Part shown: positions 9,438 to 18,572 of the stretch, piece after piece
How the letters are laid out: every line of letters starts with the position of its first letter
Numbering within the stretch: position 1 is the stretch's first letter
Assembly (NCBI RefSeq): GCF_026241165.1
Contig: NZ_JAPFQN010000006.1
Span: 62,001-126,000, forward strand
Length of the DNA stretch: 64,000 bases
Reading direction: 5' to 3'
Source: Mangrovivirga halotolerans
GTDB lineage: Bacteria; Bacteroidota; Bacteroidia; Cytophagales; Cyclobacteriaceae
Translations under genes and position numbers: made by a program
Notes under the pieces: generated by a model
Database searches by the model: none
Told to the model about the DNA's origin: nothing
Seen by the model: the letters and a program-made list of their open reading frames with translations, nothing else

Positions 9438-10829
9438 TTATTCAGCAACAGATATATATCCGTTAATTGCAGTGGCTGCAGCAGTCAAAGGACTAGCTAA
9501 TAAGGTCCTTGCACCCGGACCCTGCCTTCCTTCAAAATTTCTATTGCTGGTTGAAACACAATACTCGCCTTCTGGTACTTTATCCTCATTCATTCCAAGG
9601 CATGCAGAACAACCAGGTTCTCTCAATTCGAACCCAGCTTCGGAAAAGATCTTATCTATGCCTTCTTCCTTCGCCTGAAGTTCTACCTGCTTTGAGCCAG
9701 GAATGAAAAGTGCAGTGATATTATCTGCCTTTTTCTTTCCTTTCACATAATTAGCTACCAATCTCAGATCTTCTATCCGGCTATTCGTGCAACTTCCTAT
9801 AAATACATAATTCACAGGTTTACCGATTAATTTTTCACCTTGATGCAAGCCCATATAATTTAATGATTTAGCCAGGCTTTTTCTGGCATTTTCATCATTA
9901 AGATCGCTTTCTGCAGGAACTAATTCATTAAGTTTAATTCCCATTCCAGGATTTGTACCGTAGGTTATCATCGGTTCAATGTCGGCTGCATCAAAAACAT
10001 ATTCCGAGTCAAACTCAGCATCAGGATCACTTTTTAATTGTGACCAATCTGCTACTGCCTTTTCAAAATTCTCTCCTTTTGGAGCAAACTCTTTGCCTTG
10101 TATGTACTCAAATGTCGTTTCATCTGGAGCAATCATTCCTCCTCTGGCACCCATTTCAATACTCATGTTACAGATTGTCATTCTTGCTTCCATGCTTAGA
10201 CTTTCGATAGCCGAACCTGCATACTCCACAAAATAACCTGTCCCTCCGGAAGAAGAAATTTTGCTGATGATATATAAAATTATATCTTTTGAAAGCACAC
10301 CTTTCTTCAATTCACCATCAACTTTTATGCGCATGGTCTTTGGTTTTTTCTGCAACAAGCATTGTGTTGCAAATACTTGTTCAACCTCGGAAGTACCAAT
10401 TCCAAACGCTATAGAACCAAAAGCACCGTGTGTACTTGTATGACTATCTCCACAAACAATTGTCATTCCAGGCTGAGTAATACCCAATTCTGGTCCAATA
10501 ACATGAACTATACCCTGGTAGGGATGACCTAGACCGTAAAGCTCAATGCCATGGTTCTTACAATTCTCAGAAAGTTTTTCAACTTGCTTACGGCTTAAAG
10601 CTTCTCTGATTGGGAGATGTTGATCCTTTGTAGGCACGTTGTGATCAGCAGTTGCAACAGTATTTTCGGGCCTGAAAACTTTTAGACCCCGCTTTTCTAT
10701 ACCAGAAAAAGCCTGTGGACTCGTCACTTCATGAATCAGGTGTTTGTCAATGTATAAAAGATCTGTTGATGGGGATACCTTATGCACAACATGACGTTCC
10801 CATACCTTTTCAAAAAGGGTTTTTCCCAT
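9438..10829 (-). CDS. leuC: 3-isopropylmalate dehydratase large subunit
   Basis: 463 residues. A [4Fe-4S] aconitase-family subunit acting with LeuD. Cluster cysteines are visible in FIGSCTNSR and in [11 protein letters not shown] near the C terminus; [14 protein letters not shown] marks the substrate region. The sequence starts [10 protein letters not shown], as is normal for LeuC. It begins 4 bases after the leuA stop and is followed by leuD. It has no domain loss. Confidence 0.97.
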   Translation of the reverse strand: MGKTLFEKVWERHVVHKVSPSTDLLYIDKHLIHEVTSPQAFSGIEKRGLKVFRPENTVATADHNVPTKDQHLPIREALSRKQVEKLSENCKNHGIELYGLGHPYQGIVHVIGPELGITQPGMTIVCGDSHTSTHGAFGSIAFGIGTSEVEQVFATQCLLQKKPKTMRIKVDGELKKGVLSKDIILYIISKISSSGGTGYFVEYAGSAIESLSMEARMTICNMSIEMGARGGMIAPDETTFEYIQGKEFAPKGENFEKAVADWSQLKSDPDAEFDSEYVFDAADIEPMITYGTNPGMGIKLNELVPAESDLNDENARKSLAKSLNYMGLHQGEKLIGKPVNYVFIGSCTNSRIEDLRLVANYVKGKKKADNITALFIPGSKQVELQAKEEGIDKIFSEAGFELREPGCSACLGMNEDKVPEGEYCVSTSNRNFEGRQGPGARTLLASPLTAAATAINGYISVAE

Positions 10830-10833
10830 TAGT

Positions 10834-12003
10834 CTAATCTTGTTTATTTATAATTTTAGTTTCAGTCTTTGCAAGGATATGCAGATGCTCATCTTCTATT
10901 TGTTTATTCTGATCTGCCATATTCAAAAATTCTACATATAGAACTTCAAGTTCATCTTTTTCGAAAATATATCCCAGCTTTTCAAGTCTGTGTTTAAGTG
11001 CATGCCGTCCACTCCGAGCTGTTAAAACAATATTTGAATCGCCGGCGCCGACATCCTCCGGATCTATTATCTCATAATTTTCCTTGTTCTTCAAAAATCC
11101 ATCCTGATGTATTCCGGAAGAATGAGCAAACGCATTTGCACCCACAATCGCTTTGTTTGGTTGAACCGGCATGTTCATTAATCTTGAAACCATATTACTC
11201 ATTGGAGTAATCATTTTTGGATTTACATTAGTTTCAAAATCGAGGTGGGGATGACTTTTTAGTATCATTACTATCTCTTCTAAAGATGTATTACCTGCTC
11301 GTTCCCCTATTCCGTTCATTGTAACCTCTACCTGGCGGGCACCATTTTGGATTCCGGAAACCGTATTTGCTGTAGCTAACCCCAGATCATTATGGCAATG
11401 AACTGATATAATTGCTTTATGAATATTGGAAACATTCTCAAATAGAAATTTGATCTTCTGTCCGAAGACATCAGGCAGGTTATACCCGGTTGTATCAGGT
11501 ATATTAACTACAGTTGCTCCTGCAGCTATTGCAGCCTCTACCATTTGCGCTAAATACTGGAGGTTTGCTCTTCCGGCATCCTCACAATAGAATTCAACGT
11601 CCTCAACAAATTTCTTGGCATATTTTACCGCTGAAACCCCTTGTTCCAGGACTTTCTCCCTGGTTGATTTGAATTTATGCTGAATATGAATATCTGAAGC
11701 TCCGATACCGGTATGTATTCTGGGACGCTTAGCAAATTTTAAAGCCTGAGCTGCAAGGTTAATATCCATTACTTTTGCCCTGGTTAGAGCACAAATCACC
11801 GGATCAGTTACTGCCCTGGAAATTTCTACCACTGAATTAAAATCGCCGGGACTACTAACCGGAAATCCGGCTTCAATTACATCAACACCCAACTTTTCAA
11901 GCCCCTTTGCTACTTCCACCTTTTCGGCTGTATTTAACTGACAGCCCGGGACTTGCTCACCATCCCGTAAGGTTGTGTCAAAAATTTGAATTTTTTCACT
12001 CAT
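10834..12003 (-). CDS. leuA: 2-isopropylmalate synthase (short form)
   Basis: 389 residues. It condenses acetyl-CoA with 2-oxoisovalerate, the committed step of leucine synthesis. The HMGL-like TIM barrel is complete: [12 protein letters not shown] at the N terminus, then [14 protein letters not shown] and [14 protein letters not shown] with the metal and catalytic residues, and [11 protein letters not shown]. The enterobacterial enzyme is about 520 residues and carries a C-terminal leucine-binding regulatory domain. Here the protein ends before that domain, so classic end-product inhibition through it is unlikely (inference). Gene order leuACDB supports LeuA over citramalate or homocitrate synthase. 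A possible promoter lies at 12078-12107. Confidence 0.93.
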   Translation of the reverse strand: MSEKIQIFDTTLRDGEQVPGCQLNTAEKVEVAKGLEKLGVDVIEAGFPVSSPGDFNSVVEISRAVTDPVICALTRAKVMDINLAAQALKFAKRPRIHTGIGASDIHIQHKFKSTREKVLEQGVSAVKYAKKFVEDVEFYCEDAGRANLQYLAQMVEAAIAAGATVVNIPDTTGYNLPDVFGQKIKFLFENVSNIHKAIISVHCHNDLGLATANTVSGIQNGARQVEVTMNGIGERAGNTSLEEIVMILKSHPHLDFETNVNPKMITPMSNMVSRLMNMPVQPNKAIVGANAFAHSSGIHQDGFLKNKENYEIIDPEDVGAGDSNIVLTARSGRHALKHRLEKLGYIFEKDELEVLYVEFLNMADQNKQIEDEHLHILAKTETKIINKQD

Positions 12004-12077
12004 TTTTTTCCGATTTGCCCATTAAAAACCCTAAAAAATATCTTCTCACCATTGAGTAAGGAATGATTAGGTAACCA

Positions 12078-12107
12078 CAAATAATACAATTCAAATATGG
12101 TATCCAA
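12078..12107 (-). promoter_or_regulatory. Possible promoter of leuACDB
   Basis: On the minus strand TTG (12105-12107) is followed after 18 bases by TATTATTTG (12078-12086). This resembles the Bacteroidota -33/-7 promoter but has one extra base inside the -7 box. Start of transcription would be near 12071, giving a leader of about 68 bases. Confidence 0.35.
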
Positions 12108-12199
12108 GAAGAATTAAAAAATTAAATAATAGGCGGCAATCAGAAAATAATATTGCTAAAAAACTAAAATATAGATGATATTTTAAAAATATTTCACTT

Positions 12200-12238
12200 A
12201 CAAGCGTTAGCTAGTGAGACTAACAAGCGTAAGCTAAC
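12200..12238. repeat. Short direct and inverted repeat between nuoD and leuA
   Basis: Two 14-base copies, ACAAGCGTTAGCTA (12200-12213) and ACAAGCGTAAGCTA (12223-12236), differ by one base. GTTAGCT (12206-12212) and AGCTAAC (12232-12238) also form an inverted repeat that touches the nuoD stop codon. No T run follows, so it is not a standard terminator. Confidence 0.6.
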
Positions 12239-13458
12239 TACCTGTCAACTTCCCCTAGTACAAAATCTAGAGATCCAACTATAGCGATGAGGTCTGCTAT
12301 GTAAGCTCCTCTGGAAATTTCGGATAAAACTGAAAGATTTGAATAACAACAGGAACGGACTTTGCACCGGAAAGGCACATCACTTTTGCCATCAGCCCTG
12401 AAATAAAACCCTAACTCTCCCTTCGGATTTTCAGCCCTCATGTAAAGGTCCTGTGCTTTTGGTCGAATCTTTTTAGGCACCATAGCCCAGGCATCAAAAT
12501 CTCTGGTTCTTCGATGGTCCTTTTTAAGTTTATCAAGGCATTGTGTAATAATCTCAATTGATTGTTTACACTCTGCAAGTCTTACCCACATTCTGTCCCA
12601 GCAATCTCCCTGGGTCCCCATTGCTCCTTCTCCAATCGGAACCTCAAAATCAATTTCAGGATAGACAGAATATCCATCAACTTTCCTCAGATCATGCTTT
12701 AAACCTGAAGCTCTAAGCATTGGCCCGGTAACTCCAAAATTTATTGCGGTATCTATAGACATCACCCCGACTTTGGCTGTTCGGCCAACGAATATCTTAT
12801 TGTTAATTATCAGTTTTTCAAGCTCTTCAAGTTTTGGTTTCAGATATCCTATAAGTTCAAAGCATCTCTCTTCAAAACCGACAGGAAGGTCGTAATACAA
12901 ACCTCCTACCCACTGGTAATTGTACAATAAACGTGCGCCACTGATCCATTCAAACATTCGAAGGATTATCTCCCGGTCACGCATTAACCAGAAAAAGGCA
13001 GTCATTGCACCGATATCCATACCATATGTTCCCATTGCAATAAAATGAGAAGCAAGACGATTGAGTTCAGCTGTTAATACCCGGATATATTCTATCCGCT
13101 TTGGAAGCTGCCCTTCGAGTCCCAATAGTTTTTCAACACCCATAACATATGCGTGCTCATTATTCATGGCAGCAACATAATCCAATCGATCAACATAGGG
13201 AATGATCTGGTTATAAGGAAGGGCTTCAGCATGTTTCTCAAAACATCGGTGAAGGAAACCCAGATGAGGGACTACATCTTTGACAATTTCACCATCAGTT
13301 AGGACTTCAAGCCTTAATACTCCATGAGTACTCGGGTGGTGAGGCCCAATATTAATAATCATCTCCTCCCTTTTGAGGTCTTCCTCTTTATATTTTCCCG
13401 GAGAGGACCGTCTCAGGTTGTCAGGATGAAACTTATACTGCAGGGTTTTCTCTGTCAT
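12238..13458 (-). CDS. nuoD: NADH-quinone oxidoreductase subunit D (complex I)
   Basis: 406 residues. This is the 49-kDa-type subunit of the complex I peripheral arm and forms part of the quinone site with NuoB. Family marks include NIGPHHPSTHGVLRLEV near residue 36, the LDYVAAMNNEHAY segment, and a C terminus ending in LDFVLGEVDR. It is separate from NuoC, unlike the NuoCD fusion of enterobacteria. It is the last gene of nuoABCD and overlaps nuoC by 26 bases. No nuoE-N genes follow; the leucine operon begins 234 bases downstream on the same strand. Confidence 0.97.
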   Translation of the reverse strand: MTEKTLQYKFHPDNLRRSSPGKYKEEDLKREEMIINIGPHHPSTHGVLRLEVLTDGEIVKDVVPHLGFLHRCFEKHAEALPYNQIIPYVDRLDYVAAMNNEHAYVMGVEKLLGLEGQLPKRIEYIRVLTAELNRLASHFIAMGTYGMDIGAMTAFFWLMRDREIILRMFEWISGARLLYNYQWVGGLYYDLPVGFEERCFELIGYLKPKLEELEKLIINNKIFVGRTAKVGVMSIDTAINFGVTGPMLRASGLKHDLRKVDGYSVYPEIDFEVPIGEGAMGTQGDCWDRMWVRLAECKQSIEIITQCLDKLKKDHRRTRDFDAWAMVPKKIRPKAQDLYMRAENPKGELGFYFRADGKSDVPFRCKVRSCCYSNLSVLSEISRGAYIADLIAIVGSLDFVLGEVDR

Positions 13459-13957
13459 CGTAAGGTACTTTTACTCCATGATATTTATCCATATCCTCAT
13501 AATCTTTTCGAAGAGGATGTCCTTCCCAATCCTCTGGCATCAAAATTCTTCGCAAGTCCGGATGATTATCAAACTTCAACCCGAACAAATCAAAAACTTC
13601 TCTTTCATGCCAATCAGCAGTTTGCCATATATTTGTTACCGAAGGAACTGTCGGATAATTATCCTTATTAAGATCTCGGGATACTTCAACTTTTAACATT
13701 AACTGATGTCCATAGGGAATAGAGTATAAGTTATAAACAACCTCCATTGTACCTTCTTCTGGTCCATTATCAATTCCTGTAAGACAGGAGAGTGAATCAA
13801 AATAAAGATTGCTATTGATGTTACATTCCCTGCAAACATCAAAGATTTTGTCCTTATTAACTTTGATACCTTGTGGAGTTGAATTTTCAATTTTCTCTAA
13901 AATGACCTCGTCTCCAAACGTATTTAGCAACAAAAGATATATTTGCTGAAATTCCAT
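13433..13957 (-). CDS. nuoC: NADH-quinone oxidoreductase subunit C (complex I)
   Basis: 174 residues. The 30-kDa-type subunit of the complex I peripheral arm. The diagnostic C-terminal segment WHEREVFDLFGLKFDNHPD followed by RRILMPEDWEGHPLRKDY is complete. It is a stand-alone protein rather than a NuoCD fusion. Its start abuts the nuoB stop (shared base at 13957), and its 3' end overlaps nuoD by 26 bases, so the operon is tightly coupled. Confidence 0.96.
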   Translation of the reverse strand: MEFQQIYLLLLNTFGDEVILEKIENSTPQGIKVNKDKIFDVCRECNINSNLYFDSLSCLTGIDNGPEEGTMEVVYNLYSIPYGHQLMLKVEVSRDLNKDNYPTVPSVTNIWQTADWHEREVFDLFGLKFDNHPDLRRILMPEDWEGHPLRKDYEDMDKYHGVKVPYDDRENPAV

Positions 13958-14481
13958 TAGACTGTTTTTTCTTTTTTCAAAAGCTTCAATATTTTTTTAG
14001 GAGCTAACATCTTTTCAGTTCTGATCTTTTCCTGGAGTTTAATGAAGCCCCCGATCAATGCTTCAGGTCGTGGAGGACATCCCGGTACGTATACATCCAC
14101 AGGAATTACCCGGTCGACACCTTTTACCACATGATAACCATGTTTCCAGTAAGGCCCACCGCAATTGGCACATGAACCCATTGATATAACATACCTGGGT
14201 TCTGGCATTTGTTCATACAGACGTCTGACACGGTCAGCCATTTTAAAAGTAACTGTTCCGGCAACTATCATAACATCTGACTGTCGAGGTGATGCTCTGG
14301 GCACTATACCCAATCTATCCAGATCATAAGGAGTTGCTCCTGCAGACATAAATTCGATTGCACAGCAAGCAAGACCAAAACTCATCGGCCACATGCTAGA
14401 TAACCTGGCCCAATTGATCAGATCGTCAAGTTTGGCAATAATTACCCCACCCTGTCCGAATGCATCACTTTTTTCTGCCAT
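13957..14481 (-). CDS. nuoB: NADH-quinone oxidoreductase subunit B (complex I)
   Basis: 174 residues. It carries the terminal N2 [4Fe-4S] cluster that passes electrons to quinone. The cluster cysteines are in [20 protein letters not shown] and [12 protein letters not shown], all present. The start gives a 17-base overlap with nuoA, typical of tight nuo operons. The charged C-terminal tail ([13 protein letters not shown]) is short and not diagnostic. Confidence 0.97.
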   Translation of the reverse strand: MAEKSDAFGQGGVIIAKLDDLINWARLSSMWPMSFGLACCAIEFMSAGATPYDLDRLGIVPRASPRQSDVMIVAGTVTFKMADRVRRLYEQMPEPRYVISMGSCANCGGPYWKHGYHVVKGVDRVIPVDVYVPGCPPRPEALIGGFIKLQEKIRTEKMLAPKKILKLLKKEKTV

Positions 14482-14968
14482 ATTCCTTTTCAGTCATTTT
14501 TTTATTGAAGTCCTCATACAACTTTCCCGGTACAGGGGATTTAAATAAATAAACAGACTGCCTTGGTTTTTCCCAGGCAATAAATCCTTTTCTCCAGGCA
14601 TAAGCAAGCCCAAGTACCAGTATAAATATGAATATCATCATTTCAAACCATACAAGCCAACCCCAAACACCATTGGTTTCAGCAATCAGCTGCTTATCAC
14701 CAAAAACAGTAGCCCACGGAAAAAGGAAAATTAGCTCAACTTCAAATAATAAAAACATAAGAGCCACAAGGTAAAATCTCAGATTAAATTGTCCCCAGGC
14801 ATTGCCCACGGGATCTTCCCCACTTTCATAAGAAGTATTTTTCTCTTTATTAGGTTTATCATTTCGAAGCAATCGACTGGTAACTATTCCTCCAATAGTA
14901 AAGATTGCTCCTCCTACCAGAAATAGCAGCAGTATTGAAAGGTCTGACAGATTAACGTTCGTAGCCAT
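14465..14968 (-). CDS. nuoA: NADH-quinone oxidoreductase subunit A (complex I)
   Basis: 167 residues, somewhat longer than the common 120-150. It is a small membrane subunit with three hydrophobic helices (about 9-31, 65-87, 100-122). The loop motif [20 protein letters not shown] and the [15 protein letters not shown] segment are diagnostic. It is the first gene of nuoABCD; the extra length is a polar C-terminal tail. The LON-domain gene upstream ends 50 bases away on the same strand, and I see no strong promoter in that gap. Confidence 0.95.
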   Translation of the reverse strand: MATNVNLSDLSILLLFLVGGAIFTIGGIVTSRLLRNDKPNKEKNTSYESGEDPVGNAWGQFNLRFYLVALMFLLFEVELIFLFPWATVFGDKQLIAETNGVWGWLVWFEMMIFIFILVLGLAYAWRKGFIAWEKPRQSVYLFKSPVPGKLYEDFNKKMTEKEYGRKK

Positions 14969-15018
14969 ATCTAAATTAAGAGCTAATTTTAAAGCAATAT
15001 AGTTAAAACAATAATACC

Positions 15019-15651
15019 TTAAAACCTGGGAGGTTTTAGGTGTTTAAAATGGCCATTCATTTTTATTATTCCACGTGCCCTTTCATACTCTCGAATCACT
15101 GGTAAAGTATGCTCTAAATGATCTACAATAAACTTTTTCCTTTCACTTTCCCTAGTAAATTTTAAAAGCTCATATTCCTGACTGATCGAAAGGCCAATTT
15201 TATGAGCAAGATCGTAGCTATTAATCTGTTCCAGAGCGGGATCGATAGGTTTTAAATTAAGTAATTCAAAAAGTTCATTTATAAGGGAATAATATTTGTC
15301 TTTGGTTATGGGGTCAGTAGAATCAAATTTATTTTCAATATATGACACATGGCCACCCGCATATAATTTACCGGGCCAGGGATTTTTATAATCTTCCACT
15401 TTAAAGATCCTTTCACCCCTGGTTTTAATATCCATCCGGCCATCCTCATAAGTTTTTGTAAGCTCTTCAATTTTCACCTCAATACCATATTCAATTACTC
15501 CCGTTACATAGCCCGGAATTCCGAAAGATGTATTTTCTTTCAGGCAATCATTAACCAGTTGCTTATATCTGGATTCAAAAACATGCAAGTTTACAGGTTC
15601 TCCGGGATAAGCAACCAGCTTAAGAGGAAATAAAGGCAAAAATTCATTCAT
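15019..15651 (-). CDS. LON substrate-binding domain protein (no protease part)
   Basis: 210 residues matching only the N-terminal substrate-binding domain of Lon: PLFPLKLVAYPGEPVNLHVFE at the start, then ERIFKVEDY. A helical C-terminal half follows. There is no AAA+ or Ser/Lys protease domain. The length is normal for stand-alone LON-domain proteins, whose role is not well defined; substrate or partner recognition is the usual inference. A full-length Lon is encoded at 20782-23274. The gene lies just upstream of nuoA on the same strand. Confidence 0.88.
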   Translation of the reverse strand: MNEFLPLFPLKLVAYPGEPVNLHVFESRYKQLVNDCLKENTSFGIPGYVTGVIEYGIEVKIEELTKTYEDGRMDIKTRGERIFKVEDYKNPWPGKLYAGGHVSYIENKFDSTDPITKDKYYSLINELFELLNLKPIDPALEQINSYDLAHKIGLSISQEYELLKFTRESERKKFIVDHLEHTLPVIREYERARGIIKMNGHFKHLKPPRF

Positions 15652-15686
15652 ATATCTTTAAACTTACTCCTCTTAACTTTGTTCAA

Positions 15687-15721
15687 CAAAAAAAGCACTA
15701 CCTGATCGGCAGTGCTTTTTT
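15687..15721 (-). terminator. Terminator of icd
   Basis: On the minus strand AAAAAAGCACT pairs with AGTGCTTTTTTT around a short GC-containing loop. Long A and T runs on both sides make it potentially bidirectional. It lies 22 bases past the icd stop. Confidence 0.85.
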
Positions 15722-15742
15722 AAAATTTATATTTAAAGCTAA

Positions 15743-16969
15743 TTATTTGTTTAATTTAGCTTTTAATCCCTCATCTAGTACAGCAAGGAATTCCTCAGTA
15801 GTTAAGTAATGATCCTGAGTCATTTCATCACCGTGAATCAGAAGAGCAAGGTCTTTAGTCATTTTACCATTCTCTACTGCTTCGATACAAACAGCTTCAA
15901 GGCTGTGAGCAAAATCGATCAATTCCTGGTTATCATCCAGTTTTCCACGGAAAGCCAAACCTCTTGTCCATGCAAAGATTGAAGCGATAGGGTTTGTAGA
16001 AGTAGGTTTTCCTTGTTGGTGCTGACGGAAGTGACGGGTAACAGTACCATGAGCAGCCTCAGCTTCCATAGTCTTACCATCAGGAGTGATCAAAGTTGAT
16101 GTCATTAACCCAAGAGAACCAAATCCCTGAGCAACAGTATCAGATTGAACATCACCATCATAGTTTTTACAAGCCCAAACAAATCCACCTTCCCATTTAA
16201 GAGCAGCGGCAACCATATCATCGATCAATCTGTGCTCATAAGTGATTCCAGCTTCTTCAAACTTAGACTGGAATTCATTTTCATATACTTCCTGGAATAC
16301 GTCTTTAAATCTACCATCATACTTCTTAAGGATGGTGTTTTTAGTAGACATATATAAAGGCCATTTCTTTTCTAGCGCCATGTTGAAACATGCACGAGCA
16401 AACCCGAAGATAGACTCATCAGTATTGTACATGATCATTGCAATTCCATCACCATCGAAGTCATATGCATCGTAAGTCTGAGGCTCACCGTTTTCAGGAG
16501 TAAAAGTCATTGTTAATTTACCTTTACCTTTTGTGATCACGTCGGTAGCTCTGTATTGGTCACCGAAAGCATGACGTCCGATACAAATTGGCTTTGTCCA
16601 ACCCGGAACCAAACGTGGTACGTTTTTAATAAGAATCGGCTCACGGAAAACAGTTCCTCCAAGAATGTTTCTGATCGTTCCGTTTGGAGAACGGTACATT
16701 TCTTTCAAATCGAACTCCTCAACACGTGCCTCATCCGGAGTAATCGTCGCACATTTAATACCAACGTTGTACTTTTTAATTGCATTTGCGGCATCAACAG
16801 TGATCTGGTCATTAGTCTCATCACGTTTTTCGATACCCAAATCGTAATATTTAATATCAAGGTCAATGTATGGAAGAATAAGCTTATCTTTTATGAACTT
16901 CCATATTACCCGAGTCATTTCGTCACCATCCAGTTCGACAACCGGATTTGCTACTTTAATTTTGTCCAT
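15743..16969 (-). CDS. icd: NADP-dependent isocitrate dehydrogenase (eukaryote-like homodimeric type)
   Basis: 408 residues. It converts isocitrate to 2-oxoglutarate with NADPH in the TCA cycle. The N terminus ([19 protein letters not shown]) and the segment [20 protein letters not shown] identify the subfamily shared with eukaryotic IDH1/IDH2 rather than the E. coli type. It is transcribed alone and ends in a strong terminator. On the minus strand, TAACTTCG at 17031-17038 is a near match to the -7 box and may be its promoter. It works one step before the sucA-sucB-lpd genes at 45-51 kb. Confidence 0.96.
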   Translation of the reverse strand: MDKIKVANPVVELDGDEMTRVIWKFIKDKLILPYIDLDIKYYDLGIEKRDETNDQITVDAANAIKKYNVGIKCATITPDEARVEEFDLKEMYRSPNGTIRNILGGTVFREPILIKNVPRLVPGWTKPICIGRHAFGDQYRATDVITKGKGKLTMTFTPENGEPQTYDAYDFDGDGIAMIMYNTDESIFGFARACFNMALEKKWPLYMSTKNTILKKYDGRFKDVFQEVYENEFQSKFEEAGITYEHRLIDDMVAAALKWEGGFVWACKNYDGDVQSDTVAQGFGSLGLMTSTLITPDGKTMEAEAAHGTVTRHFRQHQQGKPTSTNPIASIFAWTRGLAFRGKLDDNQELIDFAHSLEAVCIEAVENGKMTKDLALLIHGDEMTQDHYLTTEEFLAVLDEGLKAKLNK

Positions 16970-17086
16970 AGTAAATCTACCTGTTAGTATTCCGAGTTAG
17001 TTTTTAATATATTTTAATAATAGTTGGATGCGAAGTTACGAAATTATGTTTAAATGGCGTACAGCTGTTTTCCGTAGTTAGACATA

Positions 17087-17698
17087 ATGACTGGCATTAA
17101 TATTCGTTATAACAAAAAACATTACGATATGGCCTTTTATTTATCTTTCCTATTTGTTCTTTCAGCATTGGTAAACCCTCACACAAATAAGGTTGATGAA
17201 GAAATATGCTTAAATGAAAAAGAAATCAACCTACACAAATTACTAAATAATTACAGAACTGATAATAATCTTGCTCCGGTGGAAGTCTCTTCGAAATTGA
17301 CTAAGGTAGCTCAGGCTCACGCTATCGATTTAGAAGATAATTATGAAATGGACGATGACTGCAACCCTCACAGCTGGTCGTCAGAAGGCGACTGGACATC
17401 CTGCTGTTATACTAATGACCACAAAAATGCCACATGTATGTGGTATAAACCCAAGGAAATCGCCAATTACGGTGCTCATGGATATGAAATAATTTTTTAC
17501 CATTCCCGTGAAGCAACTCCGGAAGATGCACTATCAGGATGGCAGGAAAGCAGTGCACACAACCCTGTAGTGATTAACACTGGAATCTGGAAAAAAATTG
17601 ACTGGAAAGCTATGGGAGTTGCTATTAGAGGGAGCTGGGCAGTAGTCTGGTTTGGCCCTGCTCCTGATCCGTCGCCAAAGCCGGATCTATGTCAGTAA
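17087..17698 (+). CDS. Secreted CAP-domain (SCP/PR-1-like) protein
   Basis: 203 residues. A hydrophobic export signal lies at about 15-30; an alternative start at M15 (MAFYLSFLF) would give a more ordinary signal peptide. The mature part resembles the CAP fold: LHKLLNNYRTDNNLAPVEV and KLTKVAQAHAIDLE, a histidine in NPHSW, a Glu in GYEIIFY, DALSGWQESSAHNPVVIN and a C-terminal AVVWFG strand. Five of its six cysteines lie in the mature region and could form disulfides. Some CAP proteins bind lipids or act in the envelope; the role here is not known. It is a single gene, convergent with panB only 4 bases away. Confidence 0.75.
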   Translation: MTGINIRYNKKHYDMAFYLSFLFVLSALVNPHTNKVDEEICLNEKEINLHKLLNNYRTDNNLAPVEVSSKLTKVAQAHAIDLEDNYEMDDDCNPHSWSSEGDWTSCCYTNDHKNATCMWYKPKEIANYGAHGYEIIFYHSREATPEDALSGWQESSAHNPVVINTGIWKKIDWKAMGVAIRGSWAVVWFGPAPDPSPKPDLCQ

Positions 17699-17702
17699 TC
17701 AT

Positions 17703-18524
17703 TTAATAACTTTCTTTTTCAGTAGGAAAGTCTCCTGATTTAACATCGTCAATATAATTATTAAAAGCTTTTGACATGATGTCATTCAGGTCTGCATATT
17801 GCCTCAAGAAACGTGGCTTGAATTCTTGTGTGATCCCCAGCATATCATGTACTACCAGCACCTGACCATCGACATCAGGTCCAGCTCCGATACCGATTAC
17901 CGGTATAGTAACCTTTTCTGCGACCTGCTTTGCCAGTTTCGAAGGGATTTTTTCCAGCACAAGAGCAAAACATCCGATCTTCTCCAAAAGTTCAGCATCC
18001 TCAATCAATTTTTGGGCTTCTGCTTCTTCTTTCGCTCGCACTGTATAAGTTCCAAATTTGTATATAGACTGAGGAGTTAATCCCAGATGTCCCATAACCG
18101 GAACCCCTGCAGAAAGAACTCTTTCAATTGATTCTTTAATTTCACTTCCGCCCTCCATTTTTACAGCGTGAGCTCCTGATTCCTTCATTATTCTCACTGA
18201 AGACCTCAGCGCTTCGCTAGAGGAACCCTGGTATGAGCCAAATGGAATATCAACAACAACCAGAGCACGATCAACAGCTCTGATAACACTACTCGCATGA
18301 TAGATCATCTGATCCAGCGTAATTGGCAAAGTGGTTTCATGACCAGCCATTACATTTGAAGCTGAGTCGCCAACAAGAATAATATCAATACCTGACTGAT
18401 CAATAATCTTAGCCATTGAAAAGTCATAAGCAGTCAGCATGGCGATCTTCTCACCAGTGTTTTTCATTTCCTGCAAACGGTGGGTAGTGATCTTTTTTAT
18501 ATCAGATGATCTGTGTACAGACAT
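17703..18524 (-). CDS. panB: 3-methyl-2-oxobutanoate hydroxymethyltransferase
   Basis: 273 residues. It transfers a hydroxymethyl group from 5,10-methylene-tetrahydrofolate to 2-oxoisovalerate, giving ketopantoate in pantothenate and CoA synthesis. Marks include [48 protein letters not shown] and [19 protein letters not shown]. It uses the same 2-oxo acid that LeuA consumes. It is followed by the convergent CAP gene with almost no gap. No panC or panD gene is adjacent. Confidence 0.97.
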   Translation of the reverse strand: MSVHRSSDIKKITTHRLQEMKNTGEKIAMLTAYDFSMAKIIDQSGIDIILVGDSASNVMAGHETTLPITLDQMIYHASSVIRAVDRALVVVDIPFGSYQGSSSEALRSSVRIMKESGAHAVKMEGGSEIKESIERVLSAGVPVMGHLGLTPQSIYKFGTYTVRAKEEAEAQKLIEDAELLEKIGCFALVLEKIPSKLAKQVAEKVTIPVIGIGAGPDVDGQVLVVHDMLGITQEFKPRFLRQYADLNDIMSKAFNNYIDDVKSGDFPTEKESY

Positions 18525-18572
18525 GTTTTTCTCGATTTTGGTTAAACAAAAGTGCTAAAGACTTTTCTATTT

